A DNA stretch of 55,587 nt, from positions 1 to 55,587 of the forward strand of contig JAIRNI010000054.1 in NCBI GenBank assembly GCA_031258145.1. The letters run 5' to 3'. The notes under the pieces were generated by a model. The model did no database searches and had not been told where the DNA came from. It saw nothing but the letters and a program-made list of their open reading frames with translations. Positions 7,265 through 16,799 of this stretch are shown piece by piece. The stretch is from Holosporales bacterium. Its GTDB lineage: Bacteria > Pseudomonadota > Alphaproteobacteria > RUG11792. The number at the start of each line of letters is the position of its first letter. Position 1 is the stretch's first letter. Both the position numbers and the translations under genes were made by a program.

Positions 7265-9949
7265 ATGTCTGGTGCGTCGTTTTTTTTGAAATTATTTGGG
7301 AACCATAATTCTAAGCTCGTTAAACAATACGATAAAATAGTTAGGCAAATCAATGGACTCGAATCAACCATCTCCGCATTATCGGATCAAGAATTGTCTG
7401 AAAAGACGCTTGAATTCAAGAGATTATTAGAGGATGGGCAAACTCTGGATAACATTCTGCCCGAGGCATTCGCCGTCGTTCGAGAGGCCTCTAAACGTGT
7501 TTTAGGAATGCGGCATTTCGATGTTCAGCTAATCGGTGGAATTGCCCTTCACAATGGGCAGATAGCAGAGATGAAGACAGGTGAAGGGAAAACATTGGTT
7601 GCAACTCTCGCGGTTTATCTGAATGCCCTGACGGGCAAGGGAGTGCACGTCGTCACTGTCAACGATTATCTAGCGAAACGTGATGCCGCCTGGATGGGCA
7701 AGATCTATCAATTTTTGGGCCTTTCCACATCGACGATCATCAGCGGCATGTCTGACCGCGATAAGAAGGAAGCATACCTATCCGATATATCTTATGGCAC
7801 TAATCATGAGTTTGGTTTCGATTATCTCCGCGATAATCTGAAGTTCTCGGAATCGGAGATGGTCATGAGACCATTCAATTTCGCGGTCATCGATGAGGTG
7901 GATAGCATCCTGATCGATGAGGCCAGGACTCCGCTCATCATATCCGGCCCCGATGATAATGCGTCTCAACTATATGTGGCCGTCAACTCCGTCATCAAGA
8001 ATATAACGGCCGAAGATTTCGAGAAGGATGAAAAGAGCCGGGTCGTTACACTAACTGACGCTGGAGTCGAAAAAATCGAGAAAGAGCTCAAGGAGATTGG
8101 ATTATTATCTCCGGAATCGACCCTCTATGATCACAGCAATATCAGCATCGTTTATCACGTAAACTGTGCTCTCAAAGCCCATAAGATCTTCACTCGTGAT
8201 GTCGATTATATGGTCCGCAATAATCAGGTCCTAATAATCGATGAGTTTACGGGACGCGTCATGGACGGACGCCGGTACTCCGAGGGATTGCACCAAGCTC
8301 TCGAGGCCAAGGAGGGAGTCCCCGTTCAGACTGAGAGCGTCACCGTCGCCACCATTTCATATCAGAATTTGTTTAGGATGTATCCAAAACTGGCCGGGAT
8401 GACGGGGACGGCAATGACCGAAGAAGCAGAATTCGAAGAAATTTACAAGTTGAAGGTGGTGAGTATTCCGCCTCATCTTCCGGTCATTAGAATCGATCAT
8501 GATGACTCCATTTATCTATCGATGGAGGAGAAGGACAGGGCCGTCATAAATCTCATCAAAGAATGTGTTGAGAGACGGCAACCTGTGCTGGTTGGCACCA
8601 CGAGTCTCGAGAGGTCTGAATACATCTCTGGGCTTTTGAATGCCGAGGGTATTAAGCATAACGTCCTAAATGCGAAGCAACACGAAAGGGAGGCACATGT
8701 TGTGGCCGAGGCGGGAGCTCCCGGCACCGTCACGATCGCGACGAACATGGCAGGCCGTGGTACGGATATTAAGCTCGGTGGATCTTTGGAGATGAGGATC
8801 GAGCAGGAATGCACGGATATCACCGATCCTGTTGAGCGCGCCAAAAAGATTGCCGAGATAAAGGAAGAAATCGATAAGAATTATGAGTTCGTCGCTAGTG
8901 TCGGCGGATTGTTCGTGATTGGTACCGAGAGGAATGACAACAGGAGAATAGATAATCAGCTGAGAGGTCGTTCCGGTAGACAGGGGGATCCCGGGGCTTC
9001 GAAATATTTCCTGTCCCTAGAGGACGATTTAATCAAACGCTTTGGATCTCCCAACTTCGCGAAGACTCTCCAGAAGATGGGGGTCCAGAAAGACGAGGAT
9101 TTAACCCATCGATGGATCTCGAAGGCCATAGAAAAGGCTCAACAGAGAGTCGAGGCGTATAACTTCGATATTAGGAAGCAACTCTTAAGATATGACGATG
9201 TCATGAACGAACAACGGAAGATAGTGTACGAACAGAGACGTACTATCATGGGCTCCGAAGACGTCACCGATCATATACACGACATGATCTACAGTGCCGT
9301 CGAGAATATTGTAAACGCCGCCGCGCCTCCGGAAATGTCCGCCAGCGAGTGGCATTTCGAGCACCTCCAGGAATCTTTTAAGAATATATTCGATCTGGAA
9401 ATTTCGATCAAAGAGATTGCGGATGATCCATCGATGAATCAGGATACTCTCCGTCAGAGCCTGGAGGAGAAGGTGATCGCCGCGTATAATTCCAAGAAGG
9501 AATCCCTGGGAGAATCTACCATCAAATTCGCGGAGAAGGATATCACTCTCAAAACGTTGGATACCGCGTGGCGAAATCATTTGGTCGTCCTCGAGCATTT
9601 AAGACGCGGAATAAATCTGAGATCGTACGCTCAAAAGAACCCATTAAACGAGTACAAATTCGAGGCGTTTAGTATATTCCAGGATATGCTACAGAAAGCA
9701 CAATTCGAGATCCTGACGAAGATCTTCCATTATAATTTGCAGGATCACCTCCGGGCAAGTATCTTCGAGAATTTGGGTATATTCCTGGATGAAGCGATGC
9801 CTCCAATAGAGCCACCGGCCCAACAAATGCCAGAAGTCGCGTCGCGCAATGCCATGTGTCCATGCGGATCCGGAAAACGCTATAAACATTGCCACGGGAT
9901 CATCGCCCCCGCGATGCCAGGTGAACGCCAGGATAACGAAGCTGGATGA
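7265..9949 (+). CDS. secA: Preprotein translocase ATPase SecA
   Basis: The motor that drives unfolded secretory proteins through SecYEG. 894 residues, normal for alphaproteobacteria. Walker A GEGKT at 106-110, DEAD-type VIDEVDSILIDEART near 207-221, the preprotein cross-linking domain between the two halves of NBD1, then the NBD2 motifs TNMAGRGTDIKLGG and QLRGRSGRQGDPG. The helical scaffold and wing follow. The C-terminal zinc-binding SEC-C motif CPCGSGKRYKHCH (C865, C867, C876, H877) is intact, so SecB or ribosome contact is possible. The start is the ATG at 7265 preceded by a repeat-rich spacer. It would serve the many signal-peptide proteins in this window. Confidence 0.98.
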   Translation: MSGASFFLKLFGNHNSKLVKQYDKIVRQINGLESTISALSDQELSEKTLEFKRLLEDGQTLDNILPEAFAVVREASKRVLGMRHFDVQLIGGIALHNGQIAEMKTGEGKTLVATLAVYLNALTGKGVHVVTVNDYLAKRDAAWMGKIYQFLGLSTSTIISGMSDRDKKEAYLSDISYGTNHEFGFDYLRDNLKFSESEMVMRPFNFAVIDEVDSILIDEARTPLIISGPDDNASQLYVAVNSVIKNITAEDFEKDEKSRVVTLTDAGVEKIEKELKEIGLLSPESTLYDHSNISIVYHVNCALKAHKIFTRDVDYMVRNNQVLIIDEFTGRVMDGRRYSEGLHQALEAKEGVPVQTESVTVATISYQNLFRMYPKLAGMTGTAMTEEAEFEEIYKLKVVSIPPHLPVIRIDHDDSIYLSMEEKDRAVINLIKECVERRQPVLVGTTSLERSEYISGLLNAEGIKHNVLNAKQHEREAHVVAEAGAPGTVTIATNMAGRGTDIKLGGSLEMRIEQECTDITDPVERAKKIAEIKEEIDKNYEFVASVGGLFVIGTERNDNRRIDNQLRGRSGRQGDPGASKYFLSLEDDLIKRFGSPNFAKTLQKMGVQKDEDLTHRWISKAIEKAQQRVEAYNFDIRKQLLRYDDVMNEQRKIVYEQRRTIMGSEDVTDHIHDMIYSAVENIVNAAAPPEMSASEWHFEHLQESFKNIFDLEISIKEIADDPSMNQDTLRQSLEEKVIAAYNSKKESLGESTIKFAEKDITLKTLDTAWRNHLVVLEHLRRGINLRSYAQKNPLNEYKFEAFSIFQDMLQKAQFEILTKIFHYNLQDHLRASIFENLGIFLDEAMPPIEPPAQQMPEVASRNAMCPCGSGKRYKHCHGIIAPAMPGERQDNEAG

Positions 9950-9975
9950 TGGTTGGAGCTTTAGTCTCCATCATC
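9945..9975 (+). terminator. Hairpin at the end of secA
   Basis: GATGAT(9945-9950)...GGAG(9955-9958) pair with CTCC(9966-9969)ATCATC(9970-9975), with a GGTT bulge and the loop CTTTAGT. It overlaps the secA stop codon. There is no U-run after it, so the role as a terminator is tentative. Confidence 0.45.
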
Positions 9976-10047
9976 TGGGGAGCAGCTATCAGCCAGGGCG
10001 CATAGAGCATTTCAGTCAGAAGATGGCGCTGCGGGGCCCGCCCCCCG

Positions 10048-10105
10048 TGCCTACGCATGAGATCTTGTGACTATCTTTTTGCAGCAGATAACACTAAAAG
10101 TTGCT
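10048..10105 (+). mobile_element. Truncated left end of the terminal-inverted-repeat element
   Basis: GCCTACGCATGAGA, then TTGTGACTATCTTTTTGCAGCAGATAACACTAAAAGTTGC in two consecutive parts, matches the left end of 6832-7134 almost base for base. Similarity then stops. Further right, TCTCAGGGATTGG (about 10157-10169) resembles the interior of the 34977-35124 copy, so this copy may be a recombinant or decayed relic. Confidence 0.7.
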
Positions 10106-10217
10106 ATCGATTGTAGGGACAACTTTTTGCGCGTTATTGGCTGGAATCGATAGTTTCTCAGGGATTGGAGATTCTGTTGCTCAACTACCTTTAGTCGAAA
10201 ACCCTCCGTGCCAAGTT

Positions 10218-11309
10218 CTACCGAATCTTTATGGTCGCCAGGCCAAGGATGCCGAGGACTATGGATATTATCCAAAACCTGAAAACCACCACCGATTCAG
10301 ACCAACCCTTCTTTTCGAAATGATGGTGAATGGGCGCCATTAAGAATATTCTTCTTCTCGTTAATTTGTAGCAGCAAACTTGAATAATAACCGACAATGT
10401 TTCAACGACGAAAATTCCGCCTACCAGAGCGAATATTATTTCATGTTTGGAAAGGACGGCGACGAATCCCAAGGTACCTCCTATGGCCACCGATCCCGTA
10501 TCTCCCATGAATATCTTGGCGGGTGGAGCATTGAACCACATGAAGCCTAGGCTGGCCCCCACCAGAGTACTCAATAATACACATATTTCAGACATGCATG
10601 GGACGTACGGAATGTGTAAATAATCGGCAAACATAGTATTCCCGACGAGATAACTGATGATCGCAAAGCAGATTGAAGACATGATGACGGGTCCCAGCGC
10701 GAGGCCATCAAGGCCATCCGTTAGATTCACGGCATTCGAGCTGCCTATCACAACGAAAACGGCCCAAACTAAAAAGAACGCCCCAAGCTCGATTTGCAGA
10801 TGTTTGAATATCGGGAAGAAGATGGCGGTAGACCCGTCAAAGTTCGCATCTAGCATTGCTAGGTAACAACATGTCGCGGCCACTATTACCTGTAAACAGA
10901 TCTTTTTTTTACCCGATAGGCCATGGTAATCATTGGTCCTCAGCTTAAAATAATCGTCGATCGCCCCGATCGTTCCGAATCCAAGAAGTATTCCAAGGCA
11001 GAGCCACAAATTTGTGCTACATAAATCGCCCCATAACAGGGTACTAAATAACATTGAGGCAATGATTATGACACCCCCCATCGTCGGGGTCCCTTTCTTG
11101 GAGATCATGTGGGAAGCGGGGCCGTCATCTCGGATCGGCTGCCCTTCACTTTGGTGTTTCTTCAGGAAGGTTATGGCCTTCTCGCCGGATAATAGTATCA
11201 ATAAGAATGAGGTGAAGAAGGCACAAATGGATCTGAAGGTTATGTATTTAAAGATATGTAGAAATGGAAAATCGACGTTATAGAACTTATAAATTAAACT
11301 ATAAAACAT
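10218..11309 (-). CDS. mraY: Phospho-N-acetylmuramoyl-pentapeptide transferase (MraY)
   Basis: Transfers phospho-MurNAc-pentapeptide to undecaprenyl phosphate, giving lipid I at the inner membrane. 363 residues and about ten membrane helices. Hallmarks are TPTMGG (74-79), the catalytic DDY (118-120), NLTDGLDGLA with D198 and D201, and the C-terminal PIHHHFE motif. The presence of MraY implies that the organism still makes peptidoglycan, in line with the PG-binding protein and FtsQ in this window. It is separated from the rest of a dcw cluster and lies downstream of the tss operon, with a hairpin between them at 11340-11373. Confidence 0.97.
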   Translation of the reverse strand: MFYSLIYKFYNVDFPFLHIFKYITFRSICAFFTSFLLILLSGEKAITFLKKHQSEGQPIRDDGPASHMISKKGTPTMGGVIIIASMLFSTLLWGDLCSTNLWLCLGILLGFGTIGAIDDYFKLRTNDYHGLSGKKKICLQVIVAATCCYLAMLDANFDGSTAIFFPIFKHLQIELGAFFLVWAVFVVIGSSNAVNLTDGLDGLALGPVIMSSICFAIISYLVGNTMFADYLHIPYVPCMSEICVLLSTLVGASLGFMWFNAPPAKIFMGDTGSVAIGGTLGFVAVLSKHEIIFALVGGIFVVETLSVIIQVCCYKLTRRRIFLMAPIHHHFEKKGWSESVVVFRFWIISIVLGILGLATIKIR

Positions 11310-11339
11310 ACCCGAATCCGACGAAGCTAGATCGCATTA

Positions 11340-11373
11340 AATGGTGATGACCAGTCATTCTAACATCACCATT
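11340..11373 (-). terminator. Hairpin after tssM
   Basis: AATGGTGATG (11340-11349) and CATCACCATT (11364-11373) form a perfect 10-bp stem with a 14-base loop, about 110 bases beyond the tssM stop and just before mraY. Confidence 0.6.
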
Positions 11374-11481
11374 CTACCATCAATATTGCAGAGACAACAG
11401 AGACGTGTCTTAGTTCTCTAAGTGAGGCCAACCTCCGCGGATCATTGGAGATATAGCTAAATGTTTTGCAAATCGGTCAGT

Positions 11482-14400
11482 TTATTCTATTGGTTCTTCA
11501 GCAATCTCGATTACTGACTGCTCCTCCTTGATGGGAGGTTCATCGGGTGACTCGAGAATGTTTTTAACTTCTGCTTGTGGATCTTGCTTTACTGATTCAG
11601 TGCTGGCGCTCCCGCCTGTATATACCTTCTTCCCCTTTTTGGAGGATTCTTTGGCTCTAGAAACGGATGATAGTGCACGAGTTCCATCTTGATCTGCATC
11701 AGAACTTATCACTTGTGCGCCTCCCTCGTATTTATTCACCAACACTGGCTCGTCCTTCACCGCCAATACGGCTTCCGGCATTTCTGACATCTTGCCCGGG
11801 ATTCCTGGGATCTTGATGGTAGTGGACGATGTATCGCCAGGTTTCCTCGGGCTCGATGCCGTGACCGCAACGTATATTTTGGCGGTTTTGGAGTTACTCA
11901 ACGGGATCTTAAAACACAAGAGTCGCTGCTCTTGCGAGGTCCTATCGGAGCTGTTAGTCTCCGATCTATATTTCTGCAGGAATCTGAGGAGTGACCAGTT
12001 CCCGACGCATTGTACGGTGGCTGTCGTTTCGTTTAGAGATAGATCGGGATCGTTCTGGTCGTACGTTGGCTTGGGGGCCTGTTCATCACCCACCGCGAAC
12101 CTGGCGGTGAATTCGATTGGCTCCCCGAAATACCACGTCATGGTTTTATCGGGAGATATTGGCTCGACCTTCGAATCGGCCCCAGTTTTCAATGCCCTGA
12201 CGACTAGGTATTCGGTATTCGCCTCCTCCCTCTTGTTAATCGTAAAATTGATTTCCAGACTAATTTTAATGCCTTCATTGATATTGTTGATAGAATCACC
12301 GAAGAACTGCCGAATTTCGTGTATCCTTTTCAAAAAATCGTAGGGAGCCGCTGCATCCGCACCCAATTGATGTATCTGATCGAGGATGGCCTCTGGCGTC
12401 CCCCCAAACTCATCATACATCTTGAAGAACTCTGTGACGGCCTCGAGATCGGCATCATTCGCCGTCCGTTGTGTTTTATCATAATCACTGAATGGATATT
12501 TACCGGCGAGGTGTTTCGTGTAATAATTTAGCAGAGTGTTATATCTCTCGATATTTCTTTTGCGCAGCAAGACTTCCGCACGAGCCATGATGTCTTTCTT
12601 AATTTCCTTCATTATCCCGATGAAATAATCTCCGGAGCTGCCCCTTATATCGGCCGCCGATATTTTCGACGTGATATTATCGAGAGTATATTCATTGAGG
12701 GTGACCTTTATAAATCGTTCAATTGAGGAGATAGAATTCGACGGATTTTTCTTTTGTAAATTCCTGGCGTTCTCGACGATCCTCGTCCATTTCCTCAGCA
12801 GACTAATATCTCCAAAGTTTGGATCATGTATGACGTCTGCATTTAAGAAGTCTACTATCGTACCAGCGAAGTCCAGCGCCAATCTCTCGATGATGCTTCT
12901 TTGAAGCTTGACGTATAACGCTAGCTCCTCAACGTCGGCCGCTGAAAACGCCAGTAATCCTGCCCCAGGCTCTCCATCCCAGTATTTAAATGTCAAATCC
13001 GGTGGAGAATATGGGCTCTGTTTCTCCAGGAGATTATCGACGTGGTCCAATAGGATATATGCTACCTTATTCAAGACGCCCCTTAAATTTCCAAAGACAA
13101 AGCCGAACTTATCGTCCCTCAAGATCTTGAGGAGACTCACGAATTTGGGGGCCACTCCCTTGAGTTCTGCCACCTGTTTCTGCAGGATCTCCTCGGAAGT
13201 AATTTCTGAGGTCATTCCTACAGGTGAATCAACGATACTCTGTGATTTGGCTATTAACCCAGTGAGCACGGCCCCTAGATTAGATTTCGCCATGAGGAGG
13301 ATACCTTCCTGCATGGCTCTGGGGAAATCCTTCAACGCCGACGTTGAAAACTTAATGAAGCATTGGCCGATTTCATACGCCCTTTGTACCAAATCATCAT
13401 CCCAAAAGATCATCTTCCCTTCTGGGACATCGGTTATTAATCTGTAATTAGCTGGGGTATCCATGAAGGGTTCAGAACAGAGGGCCGTTAAGCATTGCTC
13501 CATCAGATAAATCCCGCTGGATACGCTCTTCTGTGCTTCCTCTAGTTTGGCCTTCTTTTGCGTAATATCGTTCTGCAGTGCCACGTTAAAATCTGTAAGC
13601 TTGGCCTTGAGATATCCAAAGTTAACGGCCGTTATATCAAGGAGTTTTTGCGCCGTTTCCTTATCGAATAACGTCTCTACTCCATCCAAGAACTGATCAA
13701 AATCCTCATCGGGAGTAAATACCTCATTATCGAGCCATGTTTTACCTTCCTTCCCAAGTTCTCCGCATACCCTCTGCAAATCCTCCGCAAATTGGCGCAT
13801 GGCACTACAATCCGGCACTTTTTTAATCTGCTGTCGTGCGAGTTGATTGATGAATCCGTTCAGCATTGAGACGACACTATTCTCTGCTTTGGATGTGAAA
13901 ATGGTATCCAGGTATGACTGAAATAGACTAATTAACACATCGTATGCAACCTGTCTATATGGAGTTAAATTAATCGGTGGAAATGGAGTATTCATCAGAA
14001 TCTTGCGGAATTGTTGATAATTATCCAAAAATTCTTTGGGGAGAGATCCGTGAAATGTATAGTCTATTAGATCGTTGAGATCCTTTGGATCAGCCGAAGT
14101 TCGCAAAGAATCGAAACGTTTGATATTCTTTTCTAGCTCGACTAATCCGAACACGAACTCTTTGAGGGCTTGGTATTCTTTGCTATTCGCTGGATTAAGC
14201 GTTTCGGCTATGCTGGTTGATTTAGCATCTGGCTTCATATTGAGGAGGTATTTCGCCTTCAGCAGAAGATTCATGTAAATCGTTCTGACGACTACTTTTT
14301 GGTACGAGGCCCTTAGAGTTTCCTTGAGATCTGAATCGATACTCCCAAACCACGAAGCCGGCACGAAGAGTGATGAAAACCGCGCATTGTTAATCTGCTG

Positions 14401-15978
14401 CATCATCGCTAGGAGATGTGTCGTACAATCCGCCAAAATCTCGTTCCCATTATTATCGAGATTCTTAAACGTTAGGTCACTAACACTCTTGATGAGTGAT
14501 GAAATCTTGAAAAGTGAAGGATAGAGCGTATCTTTACTTTGCCGCAAACGATCTTTGGCGCTAAATAATCCGTAACTTCCTATGACGATAAACGCCGCCG
14601 TCGAAACTTTCGCGATGAAAATAGATTTATTGAATTGATGAATTTTAGAGAGCATTGGTGCGGCCAATCCATCTTCCACGAAAATCTTCTTCAGTAAAAG
14701 ATCCTCAAAGAAAAATATCTTTTCTGGAGCGAATTGCCCATCCATAATCGATGCCGTCGTACTACCGGCTTCATTGATATCGGCATCTGGAGTCCCCACT
14801 ATCGCCATGGCTTCCTCACCTTGATCCATACGATCGAACTGAAGAAGTGGAACCATCTTGCTATCTCCCGTGAAATAAAATCCACGGAAATAAAATCGTT
14901 CTTCAACGGAAGAGGATTTAAAGATGGTATCAATATAACAACTCAGCGACTCCTTAATCGTCAATAATTCACTGGGGAATACGAAGACTCCATCGCGTGT
15001 CGTCGTCACCGAGCTTTCAGCGAATATCTCCATCCTGATTTCATTGAGTTCATTTTCTATGGATGCAAACGCTTCATCCAGCATTCGTGCAGAGAATATG
15101 GTATTCACAGAATATGGGGAAGACCATCCCAGCATATTCCCGCGATTTCTAACCGGTATTTCAGAGCAGAAACTCTGGAATCCAGGAACTATATCGGTCT
15201 TGGTTACCACCACATAAATTGGGAGCTTCATCCCCAAATAATTTTGAGCAAAATTCAGTTTACGGGCAATAAAGAGGGCCCTCTTTTTAATTTCTTCTGA
15301 AGGAAGTTTGTTTTTCCCATACAACTCATCGGCCGGAATCGTAAGGATCAAACCATTGATTGGCTTGGCTCCTCGATAACGTGATAGCATATTGAGGATG
15401 ATATTCCAGCTCCGTTCATCCGCATTGAGGCTAATCTTCGGTAGGAATACCGATCCTTTAATATCCAAAACGACTCCGCTTTTTAGGAACCACCAGGTAC
15501 AAGCGGCATCTCCCTCTTCGTCGTCGTATATCTCTTCATGAGAGAATCCCTTGAGAAGCGATGATTTCCCCGATCCTTCAGTTCCGATCATCAAATACCA
15601 TGGGAGCTTGTATTTATATCCGATCCCAAGTGTAGACTTCAAAAAATCCAATGCCTTGAAGAAGGAGCGCACAATGCTGTTGACTCTGATGTACCCCCTC
15701 TTGATAAGGCGCTGATTCAGCCATTCTCCTATGGGTAGGGGGTTCGTCGCATTTTCATCGATTGTGGCGTTTCCTTTATCCGCTTCGTTTCTGATGGCAG
15801 ATGGTGGCAGATCCACGACTCTCTTCGCTTTCAGCTCGGCTCGTTTCATGGAGATGAGTGTGAATACCGTCACCAATAGCATGGCGATGAAAGCGACCGA
15901 TAACACGATGGCTATCAAAGCTGGCAGAGACAACGGGCCGCCCTTAAACCATTCCATAATGTTATTGGGGAACATCAT
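11482..15978 (-). CDS. tssM: Type VI secretion membrane-complex protein TssM (IcmF)
   Basis: 1498 residues, longer than many TssM proteins. Two hydrophobic stretches near the N-terminus (about 17-44) precede a cytoplasmic NTPase-like domain with Walker A GTEGSGKSS (132-140) and a Walker-B/NKxD-like VVVTKTDIV. A third membrane segment near 455-475 (IAKVSTAAFIVIGSYGLFSA) leads into a large periplasmic domain. The distal part has the IcmF C-terminal beta domain (TMTWYFGEPIEFTARFAVG, GNWSLLRFLQKY), followed by about 130 residues of low-complexity, charged tail (SKKGKKVYTGGSAS...). TssM bridges the inner membrane to the outer-membrane lipoprotein TssJ. The ATG overlaps the tssL stop by four bases. 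An intact Walker A suggests nucleotide binding. The tail is not part of the usual family and may be lineage-specific. Confidence 0.95.
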   Translation of the reverse strand: MMFPNNIMEWFKGGPLSLPALIAIVLSVAFIAMLLVTVFTLISMKRAELKAKRVVDLPPSAIRNEADKGNATIDENATNPLPIGEWLNQRLIKRGYIRVNSIVRSFFKALDFLKSTLGIGYKYKLPWYLMIGTEGSGKSSLLKGFSHEEIYDDEEGDAACTWWFLKSGVVLDIKGSVFLPKISLNADERSWNIILNMLSRYRGAKPINGLILTIPADELYGKNKLPSEEIKKRALFIARKLNFAQNYLGMKLPIYVVVTKTDIVPGFQSFCSEIPVRNRGNMLGWSSPYSVNTIFSARMLDEAFASIENELNEIRMEIFAESSVTTTRDGVFVFPSELLTIKESLSCYIDTIFKSSSVEERFYFRGFYFTGDSKMVPLLQFDRMDQGEEAMAIVGTPDADINEAGSTTASIMDGQFAPEKIFFFEDLLLKKIFVEDGLAAPMLSKIHQFNKSIFIAKVSTAAFIVIGSYGLFSAKDRLRQSKDTLYPSLFKISSLIKSVSDLTFKNLDNNGNEILADCTTHLLAMMQQINNARFSSLFVPASWFGSIDSDLKETLRASYQKVVVRTIYMNLLLKAKYLLNMKPDAKSTSIAETLNPANSKEYQALKEFVFGLVELEKNIKRFDSLRTSADPKDLNDLIDYTFHGSLPKEFLDNYQQFRKILMNTPFPPINLTPYRQVAYDVLISLFQSYLDTIFTSKAENSVVSMLNGFINQLARQQIKKVPDCSAMRQFAEDLQRVCGELGKEGKTWLDNEVFTPDEDFDQFLDGVETLFDKETAQKLLDITAVNFGYLKAKLTDFNVALQNDITQKKAKLEEAQKSVSSGIYLMEQCLTALCSEPFMDTPANYRLITDVPEGKMIFWDDDLVQRAYEIGQCFIKFSTSALKDFPRAMQEGILLMAKSNLGAVLTGLIAKSQSIVDSPVGMTSEITSEEILQKQVAELKGVAPKFVSLLKILRDDKFGFVFGNLRGVLNKVAYILLDHVDNLLEKQSPYSPPDLTFKYWDGEPGAGLLAFSAADVEELALYVKLQRSIIERLALDFAGTIVDFLNADVIHDPNFGDISLLRKWTRIVENARNLQKKNPSNSISSIERFIKVTLNEYTLDNITSKISAADIRGSSGDYFIGIMKEIKKDIMARAEVLLRKRNIERYNTLLNYYTKHLAGKYPFSDYDKTQRTANDADLEAVTEFFKMYDEFGGTPEAILDQIHQLGADAAAPYDFLKRIHEIRQFFGDSINNINEGIKISLEINFTINKREEANTEYLVVRALKTGADSKVEPISPDKTMTWYFGEPIEFTARFAVGDEQAPKPTYDQNDPDLSLNETTATVQCVGNWSLLRFLQKYRSETNSSDRTSQEQRLLCFKIPLSNSKTAKIYVAVTASSPRKPGDTSSTTIKIPGIPGKMSEMPEAVLAVKDEPVLVNKYEGGAQVISSDADQDGTRALSSVSRAKESSKKGKKVYTGGSASTESVKQDPQAEVKNILESPDEPPIKEEQSVIEIAEEPIE

Positions 15979-16799
15979 ATCAATGGCCCCTGCCTGGTTT
16001 GCTCAATGATATTCTTGAGGACACTATCGATATCGCTCGTGATACTATACCAAACACAGTATGAGATTATGATATAAAGGGCGACCACCGACGTTATACA
16101 CCACGACCAAAACTTTGCATCCGGCAGGTTGGCGTCGTTATTCTCCGTGGATGTATATTCATAGCACGATTCTATGATGCGTTGACGCCCGGGATAGAAT
16201 AATCTCGAGGATTTACTGTGCAACATCGAATAGAGCCTGTCCTTATACCAGGCGATGTGCTCGCCCGCGGAATCCATATCTCGATACCGGCCCTTAAATC
16301 CCAGACTCAACGTCATGAGATAAAGAAATGCCATCTCCTCAGTGTGAGAATCATAGTTGTAAACCACCTCGTCCAGCATCTTGAAGAATTGATCGCCCGC
16401 CACTTCCGATTGAAAAAACTGCTTTTCTAAAAGTGAAAATCTCCAATACTTGGCACCGTCCCACCTGAGATTAATAAAAATCTCATCGGCGAGGATGGTC
16501 ATGATGTATTTAGCGCCACCCATCAAGGGATGTGGTAGCCTAGATTTCGCATAGATCATATCCATCGAACTATTAATGACATCCATCAGATTCTTTTGAA
16601 TCGCAACGATGGCACCCTCTATTTCGTTTCGTTTCTTCAGGGATTCATCATCAAGTTCTGCGGTGGATGTGTCACTCACACCTGGATCTGTATCGTGCGA
16701 AAAGTATAGGCTCAGTGCGCGTTCCTTCTGACGCAACAACGCATAATAAAACGCCTGGAATCCGTGGACAACCGCGCTATCATTGGCCGCAAAACTCAC
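15975..16799 (-). CDS. tssL: Type VI secretion protein TssL (DotU)
   Basis: 274 residues from a GTG start at 16799, directly after the tssK stop (16800). The cytoplasmic DotU domain is visible in LPHPLMGGAKYIMTILADE, the helical core DEIFINLRWD, and the LYLMTLSLGFKGRY segment. One C-terminal membrane anchor (WCITSVVALYIIISYCVWY, about 236-254) is typical of TssL. It has no fused OmpA/peptidoglycan-binding domain, so wall anchoring must come from another subunit. It binds TssM in the inner membrane and docks the baseplate through TssK, its operon neighbour. A GTG start is accepted because no ATG occurs near the conserved N-terminus. Confidence 0.92.
   Translation of the reverse strand: MSFAANDSAVVHGFQAFYYALLRQKERALSLYFSHDTDPGVSDTSTAELDDESLKKRNEIEGAIVAIQKNLMDVINSSMDMIYAKSRLPHPLMGGAKYIMTILADEIFINLRWDGAKYWRFSLLEKQFFQSEVAGDQFFKMLDEVVYNYDSHTEEMAFLYLMTLSLGFKGRYRDMDSAGEHIAWYKDRLYSMLHSKSSRLFYPGRQRIIESCYEYTSTENNDANLPDAKFWSWCITSVVALYIIISYCVWYSITSDIDSVLKNIIEQTRQGPLI

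Noticed and set aside
9950-10217. Possible small RNA gene between secA and mraY
   Set aside because: Only a hairpin overlapping the secA stop and a relic of the terminal-inverted-repeat element could be supported; no tmRNA, 4.5S or RNase P pattern was visible.
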